Shown here piece after piece: positions 55,878 through 63,857 of a stretch of DNA of 64,000 bases (the first letter of the stretch is position 1; every line of letters begins with the position of its first letter). Location of the stretch: positions 4,510,001 to 4,574,000 of the forward strand of contig NZ_AP027080.1 of the NCBI RefSeq assembly GCF_030295405.1, read 5' to 3'. This DNA comes from Mesoterricola silvestris. Lineage in GTDB: Bacteria > Acidobacteriota > Holophagae > Holophagales > Holophagaceae. The notes under the pieces are model-generated. The model saw only the letters and a program-made list of their open reading frames with translations. It had not been told where the DNA came from and did no database searches. The translations under genes and the position numbers were made by a program.

Positions 55878-58333
55878 ACCCCAGACGTTACCTGCCCGCC
55901 GCCGTCGCGGCCCTGGTGCTGGCCCTTGCGGCCGTTCCCATCATCCGGGCCTGTGCGCCCGAGGGACCCTCGCTTGCCTTCACCTGGGCCACGCATCCCG
56001 ACCTCCCGTTGAACGCCTTCGCGGAGGGGAGCCTGGGCATCCTGCAGCCGACCTACGCCCGCTCCTACCTGGTCGTGGCCTATCGCCAGATGGCGGGGCT
56101 GCCCCTCACCCAGGCCGAACGGCGCAGCGTCCTGGAACTCTGGAATTACCGCCTCCAGGGCGGGGCCGTCCTGCCCCGGGACGGCGGGAGCGCGCCCCAG
56201 GACCCCGCCGCGGCCCCTTCCGGATCCCTGGACTGGAAGGCGGTCCGCGCCCGCTTCACCCGCGAGCCGGCCCCCGACCCGGTGCGGTTCCGATGGGATG
56301 AGGACGCCTACCGCCCTGCGGTGTCGGACAGCGCCCTGGAGGTGGCGGCGGCCACGCTCCTGGACCGGTCCCGGCGATGGGATCCGGACCGGATCGCGGA
56401 CTGGATCCGGGCCCAGGACAGGGTCTTCAGCACCACCGGAAAGACGGGGCTGGTTCCGGAACCGGCCCCCGCCGGCCGGGACCCCCTCTTCCAGGCGGAC
56501 CGGGCCTACCAGATGGCCTGCGCCCGGTTCTACCTCGGGGATTTCCCCGCGGCCCGGGCGGCCTTCACGGCCATCGCCCAGGAGGGGGCCTCCCCCTGGC
56601 GAAGGCTGGCAGCCTACCTGGTAGGACGTACTTGGCTGCGCGAGGGGGAACGCCTCTCCGCCAAGGATCCGGCGGGCGCCTTGCGGTGCTACCGGGAGGC
56701 GCACCACGTATGGGCCGGACTCCGGGGCGGGAGCATGCCCGCCAAGCCCGCGAGCGCAGCCCCCGAACCGCTCGGGGAGCAGGATCTGGAGGAAGGGATC
56801 CGGGTCGGCGAACAGCGCGCCCTGGCCAAGGCCGACCCCGAGGCCGCGGCCGGCGCCATGCTCCAGGACCTGAAGAAGCCCGGCGCCAGCGACGATTTCG
56901 GGGATCTTGTGGCCCGCTTCACGAACCTCCTCGACGCCAACATCACGGGCGAAGCGGATGCCTATGAAACCCGCCCCGCGTCCAGATCCATCCCCCCGGG
57001 CCTGCTGAAGGACGATCTGGCCGAATGGGCCTATCGCTTCCGGGAGACCGGCCCGAAGGCCTATGCCCTGGCCTACCAGCGATGGAAGCAGCGCCACGGC
57101 CTGCCCTGGCTCCTCATGGCCATCGCCAACGGCGAGCCCTCCTCCAAGGGGATCCAGGAGGTTCTGGGGGCGGCTGCCGCCCTTCCACCGGAGAACCCGG
57201 CCTACGAAACCGTCTCCTTCCACCGGGCCCGCATCCTGGCGGCCCAGGGCAAGGAGACCGAAGCCCGGACCCTCATGGCCGGTTTCCTGAACGGCGATCC
57301 CCGGCGGACCACCCCCTCAAGCCGGAACCTCTGGCGGGCCCTCCGCATGCCCCTGGCGCGGAACGATGCCGAATTCCTGGCGGACGCCTTGAGAAGCCCG
57401 GCCGGTTCCTACGATCTGGGCTTTGACGAAAAGAAACGTACCCCCAGCCTCGCGACCTGGTGCTCGGGGATCCAGTCCACCCACCCGGACATCCGGAAAC
57501 GGCTGAAGGGCATCCAGGCCCCGGCCCGGTTCATCCAGGGCGACGCCTCCCGCGTGCTCAACCTGGAAGTCCCCACCGAGGTGCTGCACGCGCTGGCGAC
57601 AAGGAAGGACGTCCCCCCCCACCTGCGCCGGGAGTGGATCCGGGCCGCCTGGGTGCGGGCCGTCCTCCTGGACCGGTGGGACGTGGCTGCCCGGATCCTC
57701 CCGGACCTCCTGGAGCAGGAGCCGGAGCTCCGGCCTTCCCTGGAAGGATTCGCCGCCGCCCCCCCCGTGGAGCAGGCCCGGCAGGCGCTGCTGACCCTCC
57801 TCCGCCACCCCGGCCTGAGGTGGATGGTCTTCCAGGGCATCAACCACCGGACCTTCACCGAACCGGGCGAAAAGCCCCTCCCCCTGCGCCACCGCGACAC
57901 CTACCTGCAGACCTGCTGGTGGCCCGGCCCCGGGCCGGAAGGTCACCTCAGCCCGGCGGTGGTGACGGAGAACGCCAGCTGGACATTCTCCTTCTACGGA
58001 CCCGAACCCCATGCGCTGGAACAGCCCCTCTTCGCCCTCGTGGGCAGGGGCCCCCTCCCCGTCCCCTGGCTCACCCCGGACCAGCGCGCCCGCGGTTCCC
58101 AGGAAGCCAAGCGGCTGCTCGCCCTCGAGGAGGGTCCCGATTGGCTTGCCTCCAGGACCCTCGCCTGGGCCGAATCCTCCCCCGGGGATCCCCGGCTTCC
58201 AGAGGCCCTCCACCTCGCCGTGAAAAGCGGGAAGGTCGGCGGCGAGAAGCACTACAACCGAGCGTGCTTCCGCCTCCTGCACACCCGCTACAAGCGGAGC
58301 CCATGGGCGGCCAGGACGCCCATCCACTACTGA
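55874..58333 (+). CDS. Exported protein of unknown function, TPR-like
   Basis: An 819-residue protein with an N-terminal signal anchor (AVAALVLALAAVPIIRACAPEG); Cys24 in IIRAC could be lipidated. The rest is mostly alpha-helical with repeated TPR-like patterns (DRAYQMACARFYLGDFPAARAAFTAI, AYLVGRTWLREGERL, VSFHRARILAAQGKETEARTLMAGF). No enzymatic motif is seen. It starts within the ATGA overlap with the DUF3142-like gene, so it probably works with it, perhaps as a lipoprotein scaffold. No family was recognised. Confidence 0.72.
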   Translation: MNPRRYLPAAVAALVLALAAVPIIRACAPEGPSLAFTWATHPDLPLNAFAEGSLGILQPTYARSYLVVAYRQMAGLPLTQAERRSVLELWNYRLQGGAVLPRDGGSAPQDPAAAPSGSLDWKAVRARFTREPAPDPVRFRWDEDAYRPAVSDSALEVAAATLLDRSRRWDPDRIADWIRAQDRVFSTTGKTGLVPEPAPAGRDPLFQADRAYQMACARFYLGDFPAARAAFTAIAQEGASPWRRLAAYLVGRTWLREGERLSAKDPAGALRCYREAHHVWAGLRGGSMPAKPASAAPEPLGEQDLEEGIRVGEQRALAKADPEAAAGAMLQDLKKPGASDDFGDLVARFTNLLDANITGEADAYETRPASRSIPPGLLKDDLAEWAYRFRETGPKAYALAYQRWKQRHGLPWLLMAIANGEPSSKGIQEVLGAAAALPPENPAYETVSFHRARILAAQGKETEARTLMAGFLNGDPRRTTPSSRNLWRALRMPLARNDAEFLADALRSPAGSYDLGFDEKKRTPSLATWCSGIQSTHPDIRKRLKGIQAPARFIQGDASRVLNLEVPTEVLHALATRKDVPPHLRREWIRAAWVRAVLLDRWDVAARILPDLLEQEPELRPSLEGFAAAPPVEQARQALLTLLRHPGLRWMVFQGINHRTFTEPGEKPLPLRHRDTYLQTCWWPGPGPEGHLSPAVVTENASWTFSFYGPEPHALEQPLFALVGRGPLPVPWLTPDQRARGSQEAKRLLALEEGPDWLASRTLAWAESSPGDPRLPEALHLAVKSGKVGGEKHYNRACFRLLHTRYKRSPWAARTPIHY

Positions 58334-58390
58334 CGGGGGGGCAGGGCCGGACGGCGTGGGAATCACGTGATCGGTCCAGGTCCGGATCCG

Positions 58391-59755
58391 TCATCCGGAC
58401 CTTTCCCGCCCGGACAATAGGCCCGTGGGCAGGAGCGCCGCTGCTGTGATGGCCGCCAGACCAAGTGCGGCCACCCCGTGCGCCATGCCGGGACCCGCCC
58501 GGGCCTGCAGAAGGTGCTGCAGGAGGGCCGCGGCCAGCACGCCCCCCAGGGCTGCTCCCATCTGGTTCAGGATGCGGGACACCACGCTGGCGTGCGCCAC
58601 CTGGACCTTGTCCAGGTCCTGATAGGCCGCGGAGAGGGTCAGGAGGGTGACCAGGCCCAGGCCAGCTCCCCGGGCCAGGAGGGCCGCCAGGGCCAGGGCC
58701 GTCGCCGGCGGCCCCCAGGGGCCAGCGAAGGCCAGGGTGGCCAGGATGGCCACGACGAGGGAGGCCCGGGCCAGGGCCCGGTCCCCCAGGATCCGGGAGA
58801 GCGCGGCGAGCCGGCTCCGGGCCACCAGGGCCCCCACGCCTTGCACCGCCAGCAGCGCCCCCACTCCCGTGGGACCCCAGCCGCGCCCCAGGTTGAGGGG
58901 AAGGAGCAGCAGTCCCCCGTAGAAGGCGGCACTGGACAGGAAGAGGGTGAGCCCGCACCCGGTGAAGGCCCTGAGGCGGAAGAGGCTCAGGTCCACCAGG
59001 GATTCCCTGTCCGCCGGCGCGGGGCGGAGGGCGAAGGCGCCCACCAGGGAAAGTCCCACGGGCAGGGCCCACCCGGGTCCCGACCAGCCATTCCGGGCCA
59101 CCCAGGCCAGGCCGAAGGTCACCGCGGCCAGCCCCGGCGCCAGCAGGAGGAAACCCTGCGCGTCGAAGCGCGCCCGCCCCAAGGGCTCATCCGCCGGCAG
59201 CCCCCTGTGCGCCGTTACCAGGGCCAGGAGCCCCAAGGGAAGGTTGGCCAGGAAGAGCCAGCGCCATCCCGCCGCCTTCAGCAGGAGCCCGCCCAGGAGG
59301 GGACCCAGGATGGGGGCCACCACCGCCGGCACGGCGGCGGTGGCCAAGGCGGCCCGCACCCGGTCGGGGCGCATGCTGCGCACCAGGGCGGTCTGGAGCG
59401 TTGGCGTCAGGATTCCGCATCCCAGCCCCTGGAGACACCGGGCCGCCACAAGACCCCCCAGGGACCCGGCGCACCCGGACAAACAGGATCCCGCCAGGAA
59501 GACCCCCAGGCCCCCCATCCAAAGCCGGCGCACCCCGATCCGGTTGGCAGCCCAGGCGCATACCGGCACAGCCGACGCAGCCGCCAGGGTATACCCGGAG
59601 AGCACCCACTGGGTGTGGGCGAGGGGGGCCCCGAACCGCTGTCCGAACGTGTCCAGGGCCAGGACCACGATGGTGGCGTCCAGAAGAGGAAGGCAGATGC
59701 CCGCCAGGAGGGCCCTCACCACCCTCCGTTCCCCGGTGTCCGTTTCACGACCCAA
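58391..59755 (-). CDS. MFS transporter, DHA2/EmrB-like
   Basis: Multi-helix major facilitator of 454 aa. DATIVVLALDTFGQRFGAPLAHTQWVLSGYTL in helices 1-2 is typical of the DHA2 drug:H+ antiporters, followed by RCLQGLGCGILTPTLQTALV (motif C region) and AVVAPILGPLLGGLL. Its ATG overlaps the end of the upstream reading frame (59745-60032) by 11 bp. Since that frame looks like a cyclodipeptide synthase remnant, an original role in cyclodipeptide export is plausible. Substrate is not established. Confidence 0.85.
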   Translation of the reverse strand: MGRETDTGERRVVRALLAGICLPLLDATIVVLALDTFGQRFGAPLAHTQWVLSGYTLAAASAVPVCAWAANRIGVRRLWMGGLGVFLAGSCLSGCAGSLGGLVAARCLQGLGCGILTPTLQTALVRSMRPDRVRAALATAAVPAVVAPILGPLLGGLLLKAAGWRWLFLANLPLGLLALVTAHRGLPADEPLGRARFDAQGFLLLAPGLAAVTFGLAWVARNGWSGPGWALPVGLSLVGAFALRPAPADRESLVDLSLFRLRAFTGCGLTLFLSSAAFYGGLLLLPLNLGRGWGPTGVGALLAVQGVGALVARSRLAALSRILGDRALARASLVVAILATLAFAGPWGPPATALALAALLARGAGLGLVTLLTLSAAYQDLDKVQVAHASVVSRILNQMGAALGGVLAAALLQHLLQARAGPGMAHGVAALGLAAITAAALLPTGLLSGRERSG

Positions 59756-60032
59756 GGCCCTTCCCCACTACACGTAGGGCCACGGGACCCCGGGTGTAAA
59801 GCCCCGTCTCCCGACAGTCGGCGTCCGCCAGGGCCGACTTCACCAACCGGCTTGTGCGGCCCGCCCAAGTCCCTAGCTTTGCAAGGTAGGGCCGGGAGAA
59901 GCGTCCGTTGAAAGGACTGACCCCCAGCAGGGCGTGTTCGCCCCCCTGCAACAGGCGCCGGCAATTATGAGTTTCGGGCGCCACCCGAAACAGACTCCCA
60001 GGGGAATCAGGGCAAATTTCGTTGGGTTCCAT
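59745..60032 (-). pseudogene. Internally deleted cyclodipeptide synthase remnant
   Basis: A 95-residue frame with GGGAGGCGTG before its ATG at 60032. GGEHALLGVSPFNGRFSR then AKLGTWAGR matches the N-terminal block of tRNA-dependent cyclodipeptide synthases (YvmC: a GISPFNSRFS and WA pattern; AlbC S37 and N40 are here the S and N of GVSPFN). After about residue 65 it jumps to CRETGLYTRGPVALRVV, which resembles the C-terminal end of AlbC. The middle, with the catalytic Tyr and Glu (AlbC Y178, E182), is missing; family length is about 220-250. It ends inside the MFS start. I infer an in-frame internal deletion; expression of a short product is possible. Confidence 0.6.
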
Positions 60033-60488
60033 CACGCCTCCCTTGACCGAAGCGACAGACGCCGTCGGCAAGGGGCTGGATGAGGTCATAGCCGTTCATG
60101 TTTCACCCCGAAACATGAATTTTCTATTTTACGATATTTCAAATTTAAATTATGAGTAAATTTAGTAAATATACATATTTAAGCAGATTATGCAATAATT
60201 AATATATCTGAAGTTGATCGAATTCCCCCTTCCCCAATCGTAACACGGACGATTTCAACTATCATCTTCAATGCTTGTTCGCCTTTGTGACAACATTTTT
60301 TTAAAAGCACTTTTTGTAACAATATGTCCATGATCGTGAGGACCGCCATGACGGGAGCCCTGGGTCATCCTCGCAGGGACTGCGAAGTGGAAACGGGTCG
60401 AGGGGTGGCGACCCGCTCCAACCCCCTGCACAATCTCCTCGCGATCCAGAAGAGGCATGACCTGGGGAACTCCCACTGGTGGAGCGGA
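60033..60488. other. 456-bp gene-free stretch with AT-rich core
   Basis: No supported gene. From about 60110 to 60330 the sequence is strikingly AT-rich against the GC-rich chromosome, with many TA-rich words (TTTAAATTATGAG, AATTAATATATC). The left part holds the 60095-60119 palindrome and the ribosome binding site of the synthase remnant. The right part (60330-60488) has no feature I can name. Confidence 0.7.
60095..60119. promoter_or_regulatory. 10-5-10 perfect inverted repeat
   Basis: TTCATGTTTC, ACCCC, GAAACATGAA. It lies 63 bp upstream of the synthase remnant and next to the AT-rich stretch. It has the size and symmetry of a dimeric regulator's operator; as an RNA hairpin it would lack a U-tract. 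Confidence 0.5.
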
Positions 60489-61277
60489 TCACGCTTTCGA
60501 CAGATAACGCGCAGCCGCATGGGCCTGTCGAATGTCTGACAAAAGCCCTTTCCGCTCACGCTCCAGCACGTCCCAGCGCTCCGCAACCTGGAGGGGTGGG
60601 ATCGTGACCGATTCACGCCGGTCGAAGCCGACCAGCGCCGCGTCAACCAATTCTTCAACGTCCATCACCTCAGGAAGGGTGTTGACGTCAATTCCGGAAC
60701 GCTCCCAGATCTCGGTGCGGGTGGCGGCTGGCAGTACCGCTTGCACATAGACGCCCTTGGGCGACAATTCCACGTTCAAGCCCTGCGACAGGAATAGCAC
60801 AAAGGCCTTGGTGGCACCGTAGATCGACGTGCCGAACTCGGGCGCGAAACCCACCACCGAGCCGATGTTGACGATGGCGCCGCTGCCGGAAGCCACAAAG
60901 CGCGGAGCGATTGCCGCCGCTAGACGCGTCAACGCTAGGGTGTTGAGGGAAACCAGACGGTCGATGCCTTCGGCGGATTGGTCCACAAATCGCCCTGTCT
61001 GGGCCATGCCCGCATTGTTGATCAAGATGCCGATACGCACGTCATCGCGCAGACGGATCTCGAGCGCAGACAGGTCGGCGGGGTTTGTAAGGTCGGCCTG
61101 TAGCACGTCGACGGCGACCTTGCATTCCGCGCGCAGGCGGGTCGCCAAGGTGTCCAGGCGTGACTTGTCGCGCGCCACCAGGACGAGGTCGTGGCCGCGG
61201 CGAGCAAAGCGCTCGGCGTAGGTGGCACCGATGCCGCTTGAGGCACCGGTGATGAAGACGGTCGGAAGCGTGTTCAT
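60489..61277 (-). CDS. Short-chain dehydrogenase/reductase
   Basis: Classical SDR of 262 aa. TGASSGIG (10-17) binds NAD(P), NNAG follows, and the active site has NIGSVVGF (Ser) with YGATK (Tyr-Lys). R38 after the Rossmann second strand (ARDKSRL) favours NADPH. Codon use is less GC-extreme than in the left-hand genes. It is in line with the quinone-oxidoreductase-like gene (45 bp) and divergent HxlR regulator, so the three likely form one regulated aldehyde/ketone or quinone detoxification unit. Confidence 0.9.
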   Translation of the reverse strand: MNTLPTVFITGASSGIGATYAERFARRGHDLVLVARDKSRLDTLATRLRAECKVAVDVLQADLTNPADLSALEIRLRDDVRIGILINNAGMAQTGRFVDQSAEGIDRLVSLNTLALTRLAAAIAPRFVASGSGAIVNIGSVVGFAPEFGTSIYGATKAFVLFLSQGLNVELSPKGVYVQAVLPAATRTEIWERSGIDVNTLPEVMDVEELVDAALVGFDRRESVTIPPLQVAERWDVLERERKGLLSDIRQAHAAARYLSKA

Positions 61278-61322
61278 GGTTTTTTTCCTTTGAGGGGTCG
61301 GTTCAGGTGGGGGGAAATGTTG

Positions 61323-62324
61323 CTATCGGATCGTGACGACGACCTTGCCCTTGGAATGGCCTTGGGCAAGGTAATTGAGAGCCTCCTTTGCCTGCTCGAA
61401 GGAAAACACGTTGTCGATCACCGGCTGGATGCGTTCCGCCGTGAGGAGCTCGCCGATCTCGGCGAGTTGAGTGCCATCGGGACGCACGAAAAGGAATGAG
61501 TAGGCGACACCCTGTTTTTTCGCGAGCCGCATGAACTTGCGGCTCATCAACCCGAATACCCACTTCAGGACGAAATTCAGCCGCCGGGCGCGAGCAAACG
61601 CGGCGTCCAGAGGCCCGATGAGCGAGACGATCTGGCCCCCCGGCTTGAGGATCCCGATGGATTTCTCAAGCGCGTCGCCCCTGACCGTGCCAATCACCGC
61701 GTCATAGTCGCGCAGCGCCTTTTCGAATGCCTGGTTCTTGTAGTCGACCACCTCGTCCGCGCCCAGGCGACGCACCCGTTCGACGTTTCCCGTGCTGGTG
61801 GTCGTTCCCACCTGGGCACCCAGGAACTTGGCCAACTGGATCGCAAAGGTTCCGATGCCTCCGGATCCAGCCGGAATGAACACCTTCTGGCCCTCGCGCA
61901 GGTGGACCCGTTCCTTCAGCGCCTGCCACGAGGTTAGCCCGACCATCGGGATGGAAGCTGCCTGCACGAAGTCGAGATTTGCGGGTTTCAGCGCGGCGGC
62001 GCGCTCCGGCACCGCCGCGAATTCGGCGATCGACCCGGTGCCAAGGTCGAAGATGCTCGCGAAGACCTCATCCCCTGGCTTGAATCGCGTCACACCACTG
62101 CCCACCTCGACCACCACGCCGGCCAGATCGCTGCCCAGCGTGGCCGGAAGTTGGAAATGCAGAACAGGCTTGAACATCCCGGTGGGAATCAGGTTGTCGA
62201 TGGGATTCAGGCCCGCTGCATGGATTTGAACCAGCAGCTCGTCGGACCTCAAGGTTGGAACTGGGACGTCCGTGAAGCCGATCCCGGGTGCTTTTCCGTA
62301 GCGATTGAAGGTGAGTGCTTTCAT
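61323..62324 (-). CDS. NADPH:quinone oxidoreductase-like zinc-independent MDR enzyme
   Basis: Medium-chain reductase of 333 aa. The N-terminal catalytic domain begins MKALTFNRYGKAPG and has AGLNPIDN and LGSDLAGVVVEVGSGVTRFKPGDEVFAS. The Rossmann motif is AGSGGIGTFAIQLAK. Zinc ligands of alcohol dehydrogenases are absent, so a quinone or enone reductase is likely. ATG at 62324 is chosen. HxlR is divergent, 160 bp away, and its operator-like repeats lie between; HxlR proteins often control such genes in response to quinones or aldehydes. Confidence 0.9.
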   Translation of the reverse strand: MKALTFNRYGKAPGIGFTDVPVPTLRSDELLVQIHAAGLNPIDNLIPTGMFKPVLHFQLPATLGSDLAGVVVEVGSGVTRFKPGDEVFASIFDLGTGSIAEFAAVPERAAALKPANLDFVQAASIPMVGLTSWQALKERVHLREGQKVFIPAGSGGIGTFAIQLAKFLGAQVGTTTSTGNVERVRRLGADEVVDYKNQAFEKALRDYDAVIGTVRGDALEKSIGILKPGGQIVSLIGPLDAAFARARRLNFVLKWVFGLMSRKFMRLAKKQGVAYSFLFVRPDGTQLAEIGELLTAERIQPVIDNVFSFEQAKEALNYLAQGHSKGKVVVTIR

Positions 62325-62424
62325 GGCCTGGGTCGTGTCTCCATGGCGATTCTCGTAGTGCTTGCGTTCATGAAATAGCTCTCCGTGTGGGTGGGGGGGG
62401 TGGCTTGCCTTTTCAAAGGGTGTT

Positions 62425-62489
62425 ACTATCAAACTGATATGAACTCTACTCCCCTCCCGAAGGTGTGTCACTACCAAAATGATATGAAC
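62425..62489 (+). promoter_or_regulatory. Two 20-bp direct repeats at the HxlR start
   Basis: ACTATCAAACTGATATGAAC (62425-62444) and ACTACCAAAATGATATGAAC (62470-62489) match at 18 of 20 positions, 45 bp apart. The first contains the palindrome TATCA-AAC-TGATA. Each copy contains an in-frame ATG. They are probable HxlR operators overlapping its own start. Confidence 0.6.
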
Positions 62490-62927
62490 AACAAAAATTG
62501 CCCTCCCGACCCCTGCCCCATCGCCCGGAGCGTGTCCTTTGCCGGCGACGCGTGGTGCCTTCTCATCCTGCGGGACGCCCATGCCGGCCTCACGCGCTTC
62601 GACCAATTCCGGAAGAGCCTGGGCATTGCGCCGACGATGCTGACCCGGCGCCTGGCGACCTTGACCGAGGAGGGATTGCTTGAAAAGAGGCGCTACTCGG
62701 AGCACCCACCGCGAGAGGAGTATCTGTTGACCGCTGCCGGCCGCGATTTTCTGCCGGTGCTGTTCATGATTGGCGAATGGGGGCGCAAATACAGGGGTGG
62801 CGGCAAGTTGATTCGATTTCTGGATGGTGAGACGGGGACGGAAATCAAGGCCGTCGCCGTGGATGAAGTCACCGGAGCGAAGATCGGGACCCGCGCGATC
62901 CGCATGTCCACGCCGGACGCGGACTAG
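62484..62927 (+). CDS. HxlR-family transcriptional regulator
   Basis: Winged-helix regulator of 147 aa. The family opening CPIARSVSFAGDAWCLLILRDAHAGLTRFDQFRKSL, then GIAPTMLTRRLATLTEEGLLEKRRYSEHPPREEYLLT fits HxlR exactly: the Cys in NCPPDPC is often redox-active. Start is ambiguous: ATG 62484 or, 45 bp earlier and in frame, ATG 62439, each lying in one of the tandem repeats. It is divergent from the oxidoreductase gene. The stop codon TAG lies in the CTAG that begins the inverted-repeat element at 62924. Confidence 0.9.
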   Translation: MNNKNCPPDPCPIARSVSFAGDAWCLLILRDAHAGLTRFDQFRKSLGIAPTMLTRRLATLTEEGLLEKRRYSEHPPREEYLLTAAGRDFLPVLFMIGEWGRKYRGGGKLIRFLDGETGTEIKAVAVDEVTGAKIGTRAIRMSTPDAD

Positions 62928-63450
62928 GAACCCGGCTACCCAATCGCACGTGTCCCGGACGTTCGCCCCGGTTCGTTGCTGCGGGCCAAGCCCGCAGCAA
63001 CGGAAGGCTCTCACCCCATGGTTGGGCCTGTGTTTCCACCCATTGGCCCCGACCCACCTCAGGGCCTCTCTTCGAGTGCTGCGAGGAGGGCATTGGGCCG
63101 CGCCAACGCCAATTAGCAAAGCGACCTCGTCTCGAACCGGGCCTTCGGCAGGTCCGGGTTCGAGCTGACTTCAAAGGCGTGTGGGCGGTGCACACCAATC
63201 AGCGTCGGCGCCCATCGGCACCGAGAGGGCCATCGCGAAGCAAACCCACAAACTCAAAGGAGCCGCTCTCCTCGCCTGGGCCTTCCAGGAGAGCCATTCC
63301 CTTCCGAATTCCCTTCTGCTCAACGAAGTGAGTTGGGCGTAGCACTGCCCCAACGTCGCTTCCGCACCCCCCGTCATCGCCGGCTTGGCCGGCGATGACG
63401 AAACAGGGCGAACGTCTGGGACACGTACGATTACGTAGCCGGGCTCCTAG
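62924..63450. mobile_element. MITE-like non-coding element with 50-bp inverted repeats and paired subterminal hairpins
   Basis: Terminal repeats 62924-62973 and 63401-63450 are inverse copies at about 43 of 50 positions and both begin CTAGGA read inward. Directly inside each lies a hairpin with 13-bp arms and a 3-base loop (62974-63002, loop CAA; 63372-63400, loop TTG). Read on the same strand the two stems share layout and loop but differ by paired base changes. The 369-bp centre has a further stem near 63131-63164 and no convincing gene. CTAG at both ends could be a 4-bp target duplication. The ends supply TAG stop codons to both convergent neighbours. No transposase is present. Confidence 0.65.
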
Positions 63451-63857
63451 CTTCTGAGCTGCGAAAGGACGCCGGCCAGGGTGTTGATGCCCCAGTGCTC
63501 GACATACCGCCCATCCTGGATGCGAACGATGTCGATGACATCGATGGTTACGGGGCGCCCCGTCGCCTCGATGCCCATCAGCGTTCCGGCATGGGTGCCG
63601 CTGACCGTCTTCCGGGTGGTGACCAGGTCACCTTCGGCTATCTGGGAATGGATCGTCACCTCCAATCCGGCCAGGGCCGGGCGAAGCACGTTCTGGAACG
63701 TGCTCCACATGCTTTCAGGACCGTTGGGCATGCCCTGAGGTGCGGACCGGTTCACGAAATCCGCGTCCATGAGGGCTTCGAAGGCGCGCCGGTCTCCCTT
63801 GACGATCACCTCCTCGTTGAATCGGCGAACGACGGCCTTGTTGGTTTCGTGGGACAC
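63447..63857 (-). CDS. SnoaL-like (NTF2-fold) protein
   Basis: A 136-residue protein of the SnoaL/ester-cyclase-like NTF2 superfamily. Features: NKAVVRRFNEEVIVKGDRRAFEALMDADFVNRSA at the N-terminus, then GLEVTIHSQIAEGDLVTTRKTVSGTHAG and DIVRIQDGRYVEHWGINTL. Such small alpha+beta barrels include polyketide cyclases and many proteins of unknown role. No polyketide genes are near. It is convergent with HxlR across the 62924-63450 element; its TAG stop lies within the element's terminal CTAG. Probably part of the acquired block. Confidence 0.85.
   Translation of the reverse strand: MSHETNKAVVRRFNEEVIVKGDRRAFEALMDADFVNRSAPQGMPNGPESMWSTFQNVLRPALAGLEVTIHSQIAEGDLVTTRKTVSGTHAGTLMGIEATGRPVTIDVIDIVRIQDGRYVEHWGINTLAGVLSQLRS

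Noticed and set aside
60255-60476. A 73-codon leftward frame in the gene-free stretch.
   Set aside because: No ribosome binding site, and it runs across an abrupt base-composition change; no similarity recognised.
63131-63164. A stem with a GTTCGAG loop-like word resembling a tRNA T arm inside the right-hand element.
   Set aside because: No acceptor, D or anticodon arms can be built around it; it reads as part of the element's own structure.
63171-63377. A 68-codon frame inside the inverted-repeat element, and another at 62869-63198.
   Set aside because: Basic, low-quality translations without ribosome binding sites, crossing the element's hairpins and neighbouring gene; treated as accidental.
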